NCBI GenBank assembly: GCA_040381535.1
Contig: JBEIHF010000010.1
Coordinates: 1 to 63,611 of the forward strand
Direction of reading: 5' to 3'
Length of the DNA: 63,611 nt
Source of the DNA: Micavibrio_A sp040381535
Lineage (GTDB): Bacteria; Pseudomonadota; Alphaproteobacteria; Micavibrionales; Micavibrionaceae
Shown: positions 18,350 through 27,453 of the stretch, piece after piece
Numbering within the stretch: position 1 is the first letter of the stretch
Layout of the letters: each line of letters begins with the position of its first letter
Program-made: the position numbers and the translations under genes
Notes under the pieces: model-generated
Databases searched by the model: none
Seen by the model: the letters and a program-made list of their open reading frames with translations, nothing else
What the model was told of the DNA's origin: nothing

Positions 18350-19753
18350 TCAGATCTTTTTGCGCGGCGGCACAGGGAATCCTTTTTGGAATTCCTGCGA
18401 TTGTTGCGAAGGCTGATCCCCGCCATACGGCAATCCTAAAATCGCCGCTAACTTGGCAAAGGATTCATCGATCGTGTTGGATTCTTCCTTGTTCTGGCGC
18501 AGAAAATCTTCGAGCGCGGGATAACGGGCGATGGCTTCATCTACCTCCCTATCCGTGCCTTTGCGATACGCACCCAAACGAATGAGCTCGGCCATGTCCT
18601 CGTAGCGGTTTATAAGCTGTTTGGCGCGCGTAACGACCATGTTTTGCTCTTGGCTCAAACATTTCGGCATGGCACGCGAAATCGATTTCAAAACATTGAT
18701 GGCGGGATAGCGCCCGCGCACGGCGATCGCGCGTTCCATGACGATGTGCCCGTCGACGATACCGCGCACGGCATCGGATATCGGCTCATTGTTGTCATCG
18801 CCTTCGACCAATACTGTAAATAGACCCGTGATAGAACCCTCGCCTTGCACACCGGGACCTGCGCGCTCCAACAAACGTGATAATTCACCAAATGTCGTGG
18901 GTGGATAGCCTTTGGATGTCGGCGGTTCACCTGCGGATAATCCGATCTCCCGCTGCGCCATAGCAAAACGCGTGACGGAATCAATCAGACACAAAACTTC
19001 CTTACCCTGCATGCGGAAATATTCCGCAACTGCCAGCGTCATGTAGGCTGCTTGCCTGCGCATCAGTGCGGGCTCGTCGCCCGTGGACACAATGACGACC
19101 GAACGGGCGAGCCCGTCTTCGCCCAGATCGTCTTCCAGAAATTCCTGCACCTCGCGGCCGCGCTCGCCGACCAAACCGATCACGGAAACATCGGCTTCTG
19201 TGTAGCGCGCCATCATCGAAAGCAAAACGGATTTACCCACGCCGGAGCCCGAGAAAATCCCCATACGCTGGCCGTGGCAAGTGGATAGAAATGTGTTTAC
19301 GGCGCGCACGCCCAGATCGAGTTTTTCGCCGATGCGCTGGCGCGCGTGCGGCAACGGCGCTTTGTTCTTCAATGGAATAGGATGCGCGCCCTGCATCATC
19401 GGGCCTTTGCCATCTATAGGTTGGCCCAGCGCGTTGATCACGCGGCCCAGCCAGCGGTCATCGGGCGCGACCAAGGCTTCGGTTCTTTGAATAACGGCTG
19501 GACAGCCAAGGCCCACACCTTCCACCGTGCCAAACGGCATCAACAGCGCGCGGTTCTCACGAAAGCCGATAACCTCGCACGGAATGTCTTTATCTGGCTT
19601 GGGGCGCAAATGAACGATGGAACCTATGGAAAGCTCTTTGCCGAAACCCGCTATTTCAACGAGCAGGCCAAGCACCTTCACAACCGTTCCGTGAAGCTCG
19701 AAACTGGGTATGGGTTTGATCGATGCGAGGGCTTTTTCCGAGAGGCGTTCCAT
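18350..19753 (-). CDS. fliI: Flagellar export ATPase FliI
   Basis: FliI hydrolyses ATP to help load export substrates. At 467 residues it has the usual length. Visible motifs: LGRVINALGQPIDGKG (~102), Walker A FSGSGVGKS (167-175), GLVGERGREV (~194), the Walker B strand LCLIDSVTRFA (~257) and PSISRAMP-type switch (KSISRAMP). It forms an operon with fliJ on the minus strand, convergent to the FliK-like gene. The upstream XRE gene ends 18 bp before it and may be co-transcribed. Confidence 0.96.
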   Translation of the reverse strand: MERLSEKALASIKPIPSFELHGTVVKVLGLLVEIAGFGKELSIGSIVHLRPKPDKDIPCEVIGFRENRALLMPFGTVEGVGLGCPAVIQRTEALVAPDDRWLGRVINALGQPIDGKGPMMQGAHPIPLKNKAPLPHARQRIGEKLDLGVRAVNTFLSTCHGQRMGIFSGSGVGKSVLLSMMARYTEADVSVIGLVGERGREVQEFLEDDLGEDGLARSVVIVSTGDEPALMRRQAAYMTLAVAEYFRMQGKEVLCLIDSVTRFAMAQREIGLSAGEPPTSKGYPPTTFGELSRLLERAGPGVQGEGSITGLFTVLVEGDDNNEPISDAVRGIVDGHIVMERAIAVRGRYPAINVLKSISRAMPKCLSQEQNMVVTRAKQLINRYEDMAELIRLGAYRKGTDREVDEAIARYPALEDFLRQNKEESNTIDESFAKLAAILGLPYGGDQPSQQSQEFQKGFPVPPRKKI

Positions 19754-19771
19754 AGGCTTATATTACCATAG

Positions 19772-20434
19772 CTACAGTCCAGCGATAACCACGTTTTTGG
19801 GGTCCAAACGCTTCCCCAGCTTCCAATTAAACTCAAACTGCCTGCGGAATGTTTCCGCAACGCCCGAAGACTGGATCAAAAGTATTCGCTGCGGCGGGCC
19901 CCAGTTGATAATTGCCACTTTATCCGCGTAAACATAGTACGGCGTCTGCTGAAACAGGATTTTGGGTATGGCGCGGTATTTTTCCGGCGTAACCGTTACA
20001 AGATTGTCGCCTTCACAGATCAGAAGTCTTTGGCTGATATTCATATCCGCGCGGCGGTTCAGCATTTCCTTTAATTCTTTGCGGTATTTTTTGATCCAGA
20101 GACTTTCATCAACGCCTGACAGCAAAACTTCACCGCCCGATCTGCCGATCGTCGCTTCTATATCCATGAACACTTTGGGAATGGAATCGTGCCCCTCCCA
20201 ATAAGTCTGGCTGAATTTTTCGCGCCGCAGCCGCACGCCGGGGTCCGGCGTGAACTCTATCCCCGCGCCTTCCAGCGCCCTTTGTACCGTTTCTCTGGTT
20301 ACGGCTTTGATATGTCCCTTCCCCTGTTCAAGATTTGTGATGGTCGCGAGCGAAAGACCGCTGACCTTTGCCAGGTTCGATTGATCCCATTCCAAAAGCG
20401 TTCTAGCGGCTTTGATTTGTAAATTCGTAATCAT
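19772..20434 (-). CDS. XRE-family regulator with C-terminal sensor-like domain
   Basis: The 220-residue protein has an N-terminal HTH_3 domain (IKAARTLLEWDQSNLAKVSGLSLATITNLEQGK, residues ~7-40). Behind the HTH is a ~150-residue domain of mixed sheet and helix, which resembles the TrmB-type sensor in outline (VFMDIEATIGRSGGEVLLSGVD, then SLWIKKYRKELKEM). That comparison is loose. It stands upstream of fliI on the same strand and divergent from a histidine phosphatase gene, whose promoter it may control. Ligand unknown. Confidence 0.65.
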   Translation of the reverse strand: MITNLQIKAARTLLEWDQSNLAKVSGLSLATITNLEQGKGHIKAVTRETVQRALEGAGIEFTPDPGVRLRREKFSQTYWEGHDSIPKVFMDIEATIGRSGGEVLLSGVDESLWIKKYRKELKEMLNRRADMNISQRLLICEGDNLVTVTPEKYRAIPKILFQQTPYYVYADKVAIINWGPPQRILLIQSSGVAETFRRQFEFNWKLGKRLDPKNVVIAGL

Positions 20435-20553
20435 TCGTAAAATATACCCATATTTTTATGAAATTTTCTTAAATATTAACACAATAGCCGTTTCTTTGTA
20501 TCACTTTATTTGTCATATTTATTTTATATCAACGACGAACAGAGCAGATTAAA

Positions 20554-21147
20554 ATGACGGATACGAAAAAACTTACGGTAATGCGCCACGGTTTGCGTGG
20601 CACGAACAATGAACTCACGGAAGTGGGCATGCTCGAAGCAGCCAAGGCCGGCGAATATCTGGTACAGGAATTCCCCGAAGGGCTGGATGTAATTCTCTGC
20701 CCTTCCAATGACCGCGCGTTTAAAACGGCGACTATTTTATCCCGCGTTTTTGCAGCGGCCGGAAAAGATGTTCCGATTGTAACAGATGACCGTCTCGATC
20801 AGGACAATCAGGCAAGCTACTTTCCTGAGCAGATAATGCTGAAGCTTTCGCAGGAATTTCGTTCGGCGGAGCGCATTGCTATTGTCACACATGCACCGAT
20901 CATTATGAGGATGACCTGCTACACGGGCTGGGGCATCAGCCTGTCTGAAGACAACGCGACGCCTAATATCATTTCTATTCGCGGAGACTGGAATGATATT
21001 TATAGAGCACTAAACGCTGCGCTCAAGAAAGACTGGCAACCGAATGTAGGGTACGAGAAACAGGGTGATCATTATCTTCTTGCTGCAAACGACAGACCTA
21101 CCTTCGACGCTATGAAAGGCACTATTTTTGCCGGGCTGACGCGATAG
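20554..21147 (+). CDS. Histidine phosphatase superfamily protein
   Basis: The 197-residue product has the catalytic RHG motif at residues ~10-13 (VMRHG), the second arginine in SNDRAFKTA (~51) and a second catalytic His in IVTHAPI (~113). These fit the branch-1 phosphoglycerate-mutase-like phosphatases. The substrate cannot be read from the sequence. It is transcribed away from the XRE regulator. A second, more divergent member is at 33179. Confidence 0.75.
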   Translation: MTDTKKLTVMRHGLRGTNNELTEVGMLEAAKAGEYLVQEFPEGLDVILCPSNDRAFKTATILSRVFAAAGKDVPIVTDDRLDQDNQASYFPEQIMLKLSQEFRSAERIAIVTHAPIIMRMTCYTGWGISLSEDNATPNIISIRGDWNDIYRALNAALKKDWQPNVGYEKQGDHYLLAANDRPTFDAMKGTIFAGLTR

Positions 21148-21404
21148 TTTTTAAAGCGTAAGAAGCGCTTGGTGTGGGAGCATACGTATCGGATACGGGT
21201 TTGGGGTGCATGACGTATTCGCTCCTTAAAACAGGTCCATGCGATCAAAAGTGGAAAGAACACGTGACAGACTTCTGCACCAAGCGCCATGGAAAACCCT
21301 TCCAAGAGCATCGGCACGCCTCTTATGATGGAAGGAATTTCCGATGGATCACTTCAACTGCATGTTCATAAAAACGAAATTGAAAATTCTTTTTGTGACC
21401 AGAA

Positions 21405-22124
21405 TCAAGTCCCTGCAGGCACAGGATATTGTTCTGTTTGCTCCGCAGACTTGTGAACCAGTATTTCCTGTTTTTCCGGCGGGCTGGACAATAAAGCATA
21501 TTCACGCGACAAAATGCGGTCCATAAGAACTAGGGATGACAAACGGCGACTTACATTCTCCCAAGCAAAGCCCAAAGAATAGCCCGCCACGAATGTGGCC
21601 ATTTGACCTGCTAGGAAAGAAGCAACTTCTTTGCTTTCATGAACTTCTGCAAGCTTCATGCCTGTCAGAACGCCTGCGCTCACAGCAAGCCCTAAGGCGG
21701 CGCTTTGGAAAGAACTCGGAAGAACGCGAATAATGATGTCTCTTTCGCTGTGAACCTTGAGCATGTTTTCGGGGCTGGTTGCCGTCCCCTCTTGGGGCTT
21801 TTTGTCCACCACATAGGCGGGGTCGAATTTCATTGCGCGTAGAAAATCCAGAATTTGCCCCATGGAACGCCCGTTGGCATACCCACCCAAACCACCGACA
21901 AAAAATTCGGCCATTTGCAGTGCGCCCAGTCCGACGGTTTTTTCTATCGAGACAGCCACAATAGCCATAGCCGCGGCCGTGATCTTGATTTCTGCGCGGT
22001 GATGGAAACGGTCCATGAACGGGCGATCAAAAACATCCCCGTTAATCGTTAAATAACGATAGGGTTGCTCTACAAATCTGCGGATGGGCGAAGCAGCATC
22101 CCAAAACTGTTCCAATAATTTCAT
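21405..22124 (-). CDS. Hypothetical membrane protein
   Basis: An open frame reaches back to 22214, but ATG 22124 (239 residues, MKLLEQFWDAASPIRRF) is the more natural start; neither has a clear ribosome binding site. There are about three or four hydrophobic segments: ~44-78 (ITAAAMAIVAVSIEK... AEFFVGGLGGYANG), ~140-160 (AALGLAVSAGVLTGMKLA) and ~168-188. I do not recognise the family. It is divergent from ctrA. Between it and the histidine phosphatase (21148-21404) I see no convincing gene. Confidence 0.5.
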   Translation of the reverse strand: MKLLEQFWDAASPIRRFVEQPYRYLTINGDVFDRPFMDRFHHRAEIKITAAAMAIVAVSIEKTVGLGALQMAEFFVGGLGGYANGRSMGQILDFLRAMKFDPAYVVDKKPQEGTATSPENMLKVHSERDIIIRVLPSSFQSAALGLAVSAGVLTGMKLAEVHESKEVASFLAGQMATFVAGYSLGFAWENVSRRLSSLVLMDRILSREYALLSSPPEKQEILVHKSAEQTEQYPVPAGT

Positions 22125-22279
22125 TGTGATTGCATAGCACAGATTAGGAATTATGTCCAATATTTCGAGATACTGGCTTTTGTGCAACACCCCAGAAATC
22201 CATGGAATTGGCAAATAATATTAACATTATGAAAATAAAGAAAAAATTGCCGATAAACTCACAATTTTTGTTAACCTAT

Positions 22280-22294
22280 TTAAAAGTATGTTAA
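22280..22294 (+). promoter_or_regulatory. CtrA box (TTAA-N7-TTAA) upstream of ctrA
   Basis: TTAA at 22280-22283, seven bases, and TTAA at 22291-22294 match the CtrA consensus exactly, 76 bp before the ctrA start. The region is AT-rich, so chance is not excluded, but autoregulation of ctrA is known in Caulobacter. Confidence 0.6.
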
Positions 22295-22369
22295 AATTTT
22301 TATTAATAAAGTTTAACGGTAACAACCAACACAAACGGCTAACGCAATTTTTAGACAAAGGGGTCAACA

Positions 22370-23086
22370 ATGCGGGTTCTATTGGTAGAAGACGATAGCT
22401 CGACAGCCAAAAGCATCGAACTGATGCTGAAAAGCGAAGGATATGTCGTAGACACCACCGATCTGGGCGAGGATGGCATGGATCTGGGGAAAATCTACGA
22501 TTACGACATCATAATTCTGGATCTTATGCTGCCCGACATGGATGGCTACGACGTGCTCAAAAACCTGCGCGCCGCGAAGATCGAAACACCCATTCTCATT
22601 CTGTCCGGTCTTGCCGAACTTGATAACAAGATCAAGGGCCTCGGCTTCGGCGCGGATGATTACTTAACGAAACCTTTCGACAAGCGCGAACTGATCGCCC
22701 GTATTCAAGCGATCGTGCGCCGTTCCCAAGGTCATTCGCAATCCAAGATTATCACGGGCCGCGTGGTCGTTAACCTCGATACGCGCACGGTGGAAGTGGA
22801 CAACAAAACCCTTCACCTCACCGGCAAGGAATACGGCATCATGGAATTGCTGTCTTTGCGTAAGGGCACGACCCTGACCAAGGAAATGTTCCTTAACCAT
22901 CTTTATGGCGGCATGGACGAACCCGAAGTGAAAATCATCGACGTGTTCATCTGCAAACTGCGCAAAAAGGTCGAACAAGCCACGGGCGGCGATTCTTATA
23001 TCGAAACTGTCTGGGGCCGCGGATATGTACTGCGCGACCCTGCAGAGAGCGCAAGCACGGGAACGGCAAAGAAAGCCACCGCTTAA
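22370..23086 (+). CDS. ctrA: Cell-cycle response regulator CtrA
   Basis: CtrA is the OmpR-type master regulator of alphaproteobacterial cell cycle, motility and division. The 238-residue protein begins MRVLLVEDDSSTAKSIELML, as in other CtrA proteins, and has the phospho-acceptor D51 (IIILDLMLPDMDGYDVL), Thr/Ser at ILSGL, and Lys in YLTKPFDKREL. The C-terminal winged helix includes LTGKEYGIMELL and VDVFICKLRKK-like IIDVFICKLRKKV, the CtrA signature. The acidic/Ala tail after ~225 is variable. A CtrA box lies upstream and a terminator follows. ChpT, its phosphodonor, is encoded at 51855. Confidence 0.97.
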   Translation: MRVLLVEDDSSTAKSIELMLKSEGYVVDTTDLGEDGMDLGKIYDYDIIILDLMLPDMDGYDVLKNLRAAKIETPILILSGLAELDNKIKGLGFGADDYLTKPFDKRELIARIQAIVRRSQGHSQSKIITGRVVVNLDTRTVEVDNKTLHLTGKEYGIMELLSLRKGTTLTKEMFLNHLYGGMDEPEVKIIDVFICKLRKKVEQATGGDSYIETVWGRGYVLRDPAESASTGTAKKATA

Positions 23087-23095
23087 TATGAATTA

Positions 23096-23128
23096 CAAAA
23101 AACCCCTGCTTTAAGCGGGGGTTTTTTT
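23096..23128 (+). terminator. Rho-independent terminator after ctrA
   Basis: CCCC-T-GCTT pairs with AAGC-G-GGGG (about 23103-23121) and is preceded by A6 and followed by T7. It lies directly after the ctrA stop. Confidence 0.85.
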
Positions 23129-23137
23129 ATGCTTTAA

Positions 23138-24541
23138 ATGACCTTCATGGGGAAATACTTCCAAAAGACGTCCGCACATATCCTGCTTGCCTTTGTGGCG
23201 GCCCTCGCCGTTCTTTTCTTTCAGGCAAAAGACCGATGGCAGGAAGCCCCCTATGCCGATGAAGTCACGTATATGGCCATCGCCCTACCCCTGTTCGATA
23301 CGGGTATTTATCAGGATGGAAATTTTCGCAAGGTCAGTGGCAAAGAAGGCAAAAACGGTGAAGGCATGTTCTTCGCACCGCTCTATCCGACTTTTCTGAC
23401 AGGATTGATGAAGCTCTCGCCGCCTTTTGCCGATACCGTACGCTGCTCCGTTAAAAATATCAGACCCAAAGATATCGCGGAAAAATGTGCGCCGCTCAAT
23501 TTACAGATCATGATAGTCGTGCAGATCATATTGATGTCGCTAGGCGCGGCATGCGCGTTCAAGGCCGCCCATATTCTTACCGAAAGCAAAATCGCGTCGT
23601 GGATCGCCTTCATTTTTTTGTTTCCGGGTAAAGATTATGCGGAACTTGCCACCGTCGCTATGAATGAAAGCCTTCTCCTTCCTCTGTTCAGTTTTTCGAT
23701 GATGGCCTTTTTGCTCGCATGGAAAAAACCAAGCATTGTGTGGACGGTTCTGTGCGGCGCGGGTTTCGGGCTGCTATGTCTGACCAAACCATCCTTTGTT
23801 TATATGCTTTTTTGCGCTGTGCCTTTCTTTGCAATCGTTTCCTTCTGGAAATACGGGGCCAAAAAACAAATCGCGCTCATTGTATTGTTCACGCTCATCT
23901 GCGCTTCTGTCATCGCACCTTGGGTCTACCGCAACGGCACGAAGATGGGCGTGTGGGATATTTCCTACGGCATGGCGCCGTTTACCTTCGCGCAACGTGC
24001 CGCCTTCAACGATATGCGCTGGTCGGAATGGGCGGTGTCTTTCGTCTATGGTCTGCCCTCATTCGGGGACAATCTTTCGGAAGATATATTTCCCAAAGAA
24101 TATTACGCGCGGCACGATTTTTCCAACATGGATGGCTTCTATCAATACGGCAACCGCGTGCTGCGCCCCGAAACCTTGAAAGAAGCCGGAAGTTATGATG
24201 CGCAATTCCCTTACCTGCTCGATCATTTCCTGTTCAAACAGCCGTTCAAGCATGTGATGGTCACATTCTCGCTCGTATGGCGCGGCATGTGGACAGGCGG
24301 CAAGCTGGCCCTGATCGCCCTTCCCGCTCTGGCCCTGTTATCCATCGTCGCCATTCGCCGCAAACGCTGGGATTTCGTGTTTTATGCAGGAATCCCGCTG
24401 TTCATGCTCGGATTTCATGCCTTTACCAGCGTCAACGTGGCGCGATACAATCTGATCCTACTGCCCTCCATGGGGATTGCTTTTGCCTGGGCGCTTTTGT
24501 GGGCATGGCAGCGATGGAAACCAAAAGGTAAAACTGTATGA
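23138..24541 (+). CDS. Membrane glycosyltransferase, GT39/ArnT-like
   Basis: The 467-residue protein is a polytopic membrane protein with ~10-12 hydrophobic helices. After the first helix comes a periplasmic loop with an acidic pair (YADEVTYM, ~40), the place of the catalytic Asp in GT-C glycosyltransferases (PMT/ArnT type). They transfer a sugar from a polyprenyl-phosphate donor to lipid A, protein or wall polymers. An in-frame ATG at 23147 is an alternative start. It overlaps the SMR-type gene by 4 bp and is followed by a GT2 gene, the typical set for such a donor pathway. Confidence 0.65.
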   Translation: MTFMGKYFQKTSAHILLAFVAALAVLFFQAKDRWQEAPYADEVTYMAIALPLFDTGIYQDGNFRKVSGKEGKNGEGMFFAPLYPTFLTGLMKLSPPFADTVRCSVKNIRPKDIAEKCAPLNLQIMIVVQIILMSLGAACAFKAAHILTESKIASWIAFIFLFPGKDYAELATVAMNESLLLPLFSFSMMAFLLAWKKPSIVWTVLCGAGFGLLCLTKPSFVYMLFCAVPFFAIVSFWKYGAKKQIALIVLFTLICASVIAPWVYRNGTKMGVWDISYGMAPFTFAQRAAFNDMRWSEWAVSFVYGLPSFGDNLSEDIFPKEYYARHDFSNMDGFYQYGNRVLRPETLKEAGSYDAQFPYLLDHFLFKQPFKHVMVTFSLVWRGMWTGGKLALIALPALALLSIVAIRRKRWDFVFYAGIPLFMLGFHAFTSVNVARYNLILLPSMGIAFAWALLWAWQRWKPKGKTV

Positions 24542-24906
24542 CGGCCCAGATTATAGGATTGCTGACCTTGTTCTCGCTGATGCTCGCATCGGGCCAGACC
24601 GTTTTCAAAATGGCGGCGCGCACGGCGGAATCCCTTTCCAGTGTCTCGGGTTTTATGAGTCTCGCCTCCAATGCATGGTTTTGGCTCGCGCTTGCTCTTT
24701 ATGGCGGCGCGACGCTTTTGTGGATCTACATACTGCAAAAAATCAATCTGGTGCAGGCCTACCCCTTCGTCGCGCTCGGCTTCATCATCGTGCCCATCGC
24801 GGCTTATTTCTTTTTGGGCGAACGCGTCAACATCATGTATTACGCGGGCGGCATCGCCTTGATATTGGCGGGACTGTGGCTCATCACCGTGAAGGCGGGC
24901 GTATAG
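24538..24906 (+). CDS. SMR/EamA-type small membrane transporter (ArnE/F-like)
   Basis: The 122-residue protein has four hydrophobic helices with the SMR/EamA sequence style: AQIIGLLTLFSLMLASGQTVFKMA, FWLALALYGGATLLWIYIL, QAYPFVALGFIIVPIAAYFFLGE and YYAGGIALILAGLWLI. In Gram-negative sugar-lipid pathways such proteins (ArnE/ArnF) flip undecaprenyl-phosphate sugars. The position between a GT-C and a GT2 gene (4-bp overlap upstream, 1-bp gap downstream) suggests that job. A multidrug exporter role cannot be ruled out on sequence alone. Confidence 0.7.
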   Translation: MTAQIIGLLTLFSLMLASGQTVFKMAARTAESLSSVSGFMSLASNAWFWLALALYGGATLLWIYILQKINLVQAYPFVALGFIIVPIAAYFFLGERVNIMYYAGGIALILAGLWLITVKAGV

Positions 24907-24907
24907 C

Positions 24908-25879
24908 ATGAAAATTGCTGTCGTCATTCCCTGCTACAAAGTCACCACACATATCGGCGGGCTCATTCCGCGCATAGGCGCTGAAGTCGATACCATCTAT
25001 TGCGTCGATGATGCCTGCCCCGATGAAAGCGGTAGATATATCCAAAACAACGTTATCGACCCGCGCGTGAAAGTCATCTTCCATGACAAAAACCTGGGCG
25101 TTGGTGGTGCGATGGTCACGGGTTACAAGGCCGCATTGGCGGACAAGGCCGACATCATCGTAAAACTGGACGGTGACGGGCAAATGAATCCCGCCATGAT
25201 CAAGGCTTTCACCGCGCCTATCGCCGAAGGGCTTTGCGATTACACCAAGGGAAACCGTTTTCACCGCCCTGATGATCTGGCCAGAATGCCGTTCATACGC
25301 CTTGTCGGCAACGCGCTGCTCTCGTTCCTGACCAAAATCTCATCTGGTTACTGGCATGTGTTCGATCCCACGAATGGCTACACCGCCGTACACGCCGCCG
25401 TGCTTTCCGAAGTGCCGCTCGAAAAGATCAGCCAAGGGTATTTCTTCGAAAGCGATATGCTCTTCCGTCTAAACATCGCGCAAGCCGTGGTGCGCGACAT
25501 TCCCATGACGGCCGTCTATGAAGACGAACAAAGCAATTTGAAAATAGGCGCCATTATTCCGAGCTTTCTTTGCTCGCATGCAAAGAATTTTTACAAGCGT
25601 ATCGTCTATAATTATTTCTTGCGGGATTTCAGCGTGGCGTCTTTGGAATTGGTGCTAGGCACGGCGCTCCTGCTCTTCGGTTTGATCTTCGGCTGCATCA
25701 AATGGAACGAGGCTGTGCAAGCAGGTGTAACCGCCAGCGCGGGCACCGTCATGCTCTCCGCCCTGCCTGTCCTGATAGGCGTGCAGATGCTGCTGTCGTT
25801 TCTGCAATTCGATATGCAGGCCCGCATTCGTCCGCCGATTCACCACGATCTGAAGCGGCTCCCCAAGGCCCAAAATTGA
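24908..25879 (+). CDS. GT2 polyprenyl-phosphate glycosyltransferase (ArnC/GtrB-like)
   Basis: The 323-residue protein starts with a GT-A GT2 fold: VVIPCYKV (~5), the nucleotide-sugar site around DTIYCVDDACPDES (~30-42), NLGVGGAMVTGYKAAL (~66-80) and DGDGQMNP (~93-99, DxD-type). It ends with two hydrophobic helices (~235-290), as in the DPM1/ArnC/GtrB class, which make polyprenyl-phosphate sugars. Together with the two preceding genes it would form donor synthesis, flipping and transfer. The sugar is unknown. Confidence 0.78.
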   Translation: MKIAVVIPCYKVTTHIGGLIPRIGAEVDTIYCVDDACPDESGRYIQNNVIDPRVKVIFHDKNLGVGGAMVTGYKAALADKADIIVKLDGDGQMNPAMIKAFTAPIAEGLCDYTKGNRFHRPDDLARMPFIRLVGNALLSFLTKISSGYWHVFDPTNGYTAVHAAVLSEVPLEKISQGYFFESDMLFRLNIAQAVVRDIPMTAVYEDEQSNLKIGAIIPSFLCSHAKNFYKRIVYNYFLRDFSVASLELVLGTALLLFGLIFGCIKWNEAVQAGVTASAGTVMLSALPVLIGVQMLLSFLQFDMQARIRPPIHHDLKRLPKAQN

Positions 25880-26012
25880 GGCCAGCTGGGGTTTAAACGC
25901 ATTTTTCTTGGAAATATCAGATTTCTCCTATATGTCATAACAATAAACAATAAAAATGTCAGAGGGCGAAATGTGTGCTTCTTTTCAATCGATTGCGGCC
26001 GGAGTGAACTAA

Positions 26013-26780
26013 ATGGCCGCACCCCAGAAAACATTCGATGTGCGATCCTCCATTACGGGCATCTATATGGATGTACTGAGGATCGAAGAGGTCACTGATA
26101 CAAAATCACGCATCTGCGGCACTATCCAAGGATTGAACTCCAGCAATAGCAGACACGCGCGTGAAGTATTAAAAGGCGCTTATGTAGGCGTCTTCGTGGG
26201 CCTGACGGAAAAACAGATAAAGGCCATTCCGGATTACAGAACACTTTATATCGACCGTGCACTGGCGGACCTATCGGAAATACGGCAACACGGAAACAAC
26301 CTTATCTATCACGCTCCTGTTTTAAAAAACGGTCTATATTTGCCTGATAAAGTTCATCTGGAATCCATCAATAATGCCGAAGCGAAAAAGCGCACAGAAG
26401 CCTTGGCAGACAAAAACAAGCTGAAACCCAAATTCCAACGGCCGGAGGAAAAATCCCTGACGCTGCGCTGGAATATCTTCTACCTAAACGATAAAATAAA
26501 CTCTCCGTTGACGGCGGCATTGACCGGTCACGATATCATGCTGACTTCCTACATACCTTTAAGCCAGATTTCTGAATCAAGAACCATGCAAATCCCGCTT
26601 GTTGAGACGGCTGATGCCACGTCTTACATTTTTAAAGGCAATGATCCGCGTCCGGCCAAAGCGATTTTTGGTAATCCCTCCTTCGGTGACGCTTGTTTTA
26701 AAGAAGCGCTGTCTATTGCGGCAAGCACGAACGCTGCGGACACTTCCGGAAACGAAAAACCTCCTCCTCCCGCGCCATAA
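26013..26780 (+). CDS. Hypothetical protein
   Basis: The 255-residue protein matches no family that I recognise. It has no signal peptide and no membrane helix. It is moderately basic, has a Lys-rich middle (ADKNKLKPKFQRPEEK) and ends in a Pro-rich tail (EKPPPPAP). It lies 133 bp after the glycosyltransferase trio and 69 bp before pgsA, so it may be a separate unit. Confidence 0.5.
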   Translation: MAAPQKTFDVRSSITGIYMDVLRIEEVTDTKSRICGTIQGLNSSNSRHAREVLKGAYVGVFVGLTEKQIKAIPDYRTLYIDRALADLSEIRQHGNNLIYHAPVLKNGLYLPDKVHLESINNAEAKKRTEALADKNKLKPKFQRPEEKSLTLRWNIFYLNDKINSPLTAALTGHDIMLTSYIPLSQISESRTMQIPLVETADATSYIFKGNDPRPAKAIFGNPSFGDACFKEALSIAASTNAADTSGNEKPPPPAP

Positions 26781-26849
26781 CCGTGGGATAGAGCCGTTTT
26801 TACCCATAAGAAACTGGTTTTCGGGGTAAAAAATTGCTAATGCTAGGGC

Positions 26850-27446
26850 ATGCTCCGCCAGTTACCAAACATACTCACCGTTTCGCGCGTCGCGCTGCTC
26901 CCCGTATTGATCGGGTTGTTCTTTATCGAGGGCAACACGGCTGCGTGGACGGCACTCTGGATTTACGTTTTCTGCGCGATCACGGATTTTTTCGACGGAT
27001 TTCTGGCGCGAAAATTCGGCACGACCTCGAACTTTGGCACGTTCCTCGACCCCATCTCCGACAAAATTATGGTGGCGTCCCTTTTGGTTGCGCTGGCGAC
27101 GTTCGATCGTCTCGACGGTCTGTGGATGATCCCCGCCATCGTCATTCTGATGCGCGAATTTCTCATCGCGGGCCTGCGCGAATTTCTCGGCCCGCAAAAT
27201 GTCAAGGTTCCGGTTTCGAAACTTGCCAAATGGAAAACGGGACTCCAGATGACCGCACTCGGCTTTCTCGTGATCGGCGATTACGGCGATCAGGCAATGC
27301 AAAATGTTTTTGGGTTTCTGGTCATAGGCGACGGGCAAGTTATCGGCGCCCTGCTGACGGGCCAGATACTTCTGGCCATCGCGGCGGTCATCACCATTTT
27401 CACGGGCTGGAATTATCTTAAGTTCGGCTTTAAACATATCGGTTAG
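26850..27446 (+). CDS. pgsA: CDP-diacylglycerol--glycerol-3-phosphate 3-phosphatidyltransferase
   Basis: PgsA makes phosphatidylglycerophosphate, the precursor of phosphatidylglycerol. The 198-residue membrane protein begins MLRQLPNILTVSRV, as usual, and has the CDP-alcohol phosphotransferase motif in ITDFFDGFLARKFGTTSNFG followed by TFLDPISDK (residues ~45-73: D-x2-D-G-x2-A-R-x8-G-x3-D-x3-D). Four to six membrane helices follow. The GFA gene starts 7 bp later, so they are likely co-transcribed. Confidence 0.93.
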   Translation: MLRQLPNILTVSRVALLPVLIGLFFIEGNTAAWTALWIYVFCAITDFFDGFLARKFGTTSNFGTFLDPISDKIMVASLLVALATFDRLDGLWMIPAIVILMREFLIAGLREFLGPQNVKVPVSKLAKWKTGLQMTALGFLVIGDYGDQAMQNVFGFLVIGDGQVIGALLTGQILLAIAAVITIFTGWNYLKFGFKHIG

Positions 27447-27453
27447 GAACATT

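Noticed and set aside
21148..21404. Small ORFs on both strands between the histidine phosphatase and the membrane protein gene
   Set aside because: Several 60-80-codon frames overlap one another; none has a ribosome binding site or a recognisable motif.
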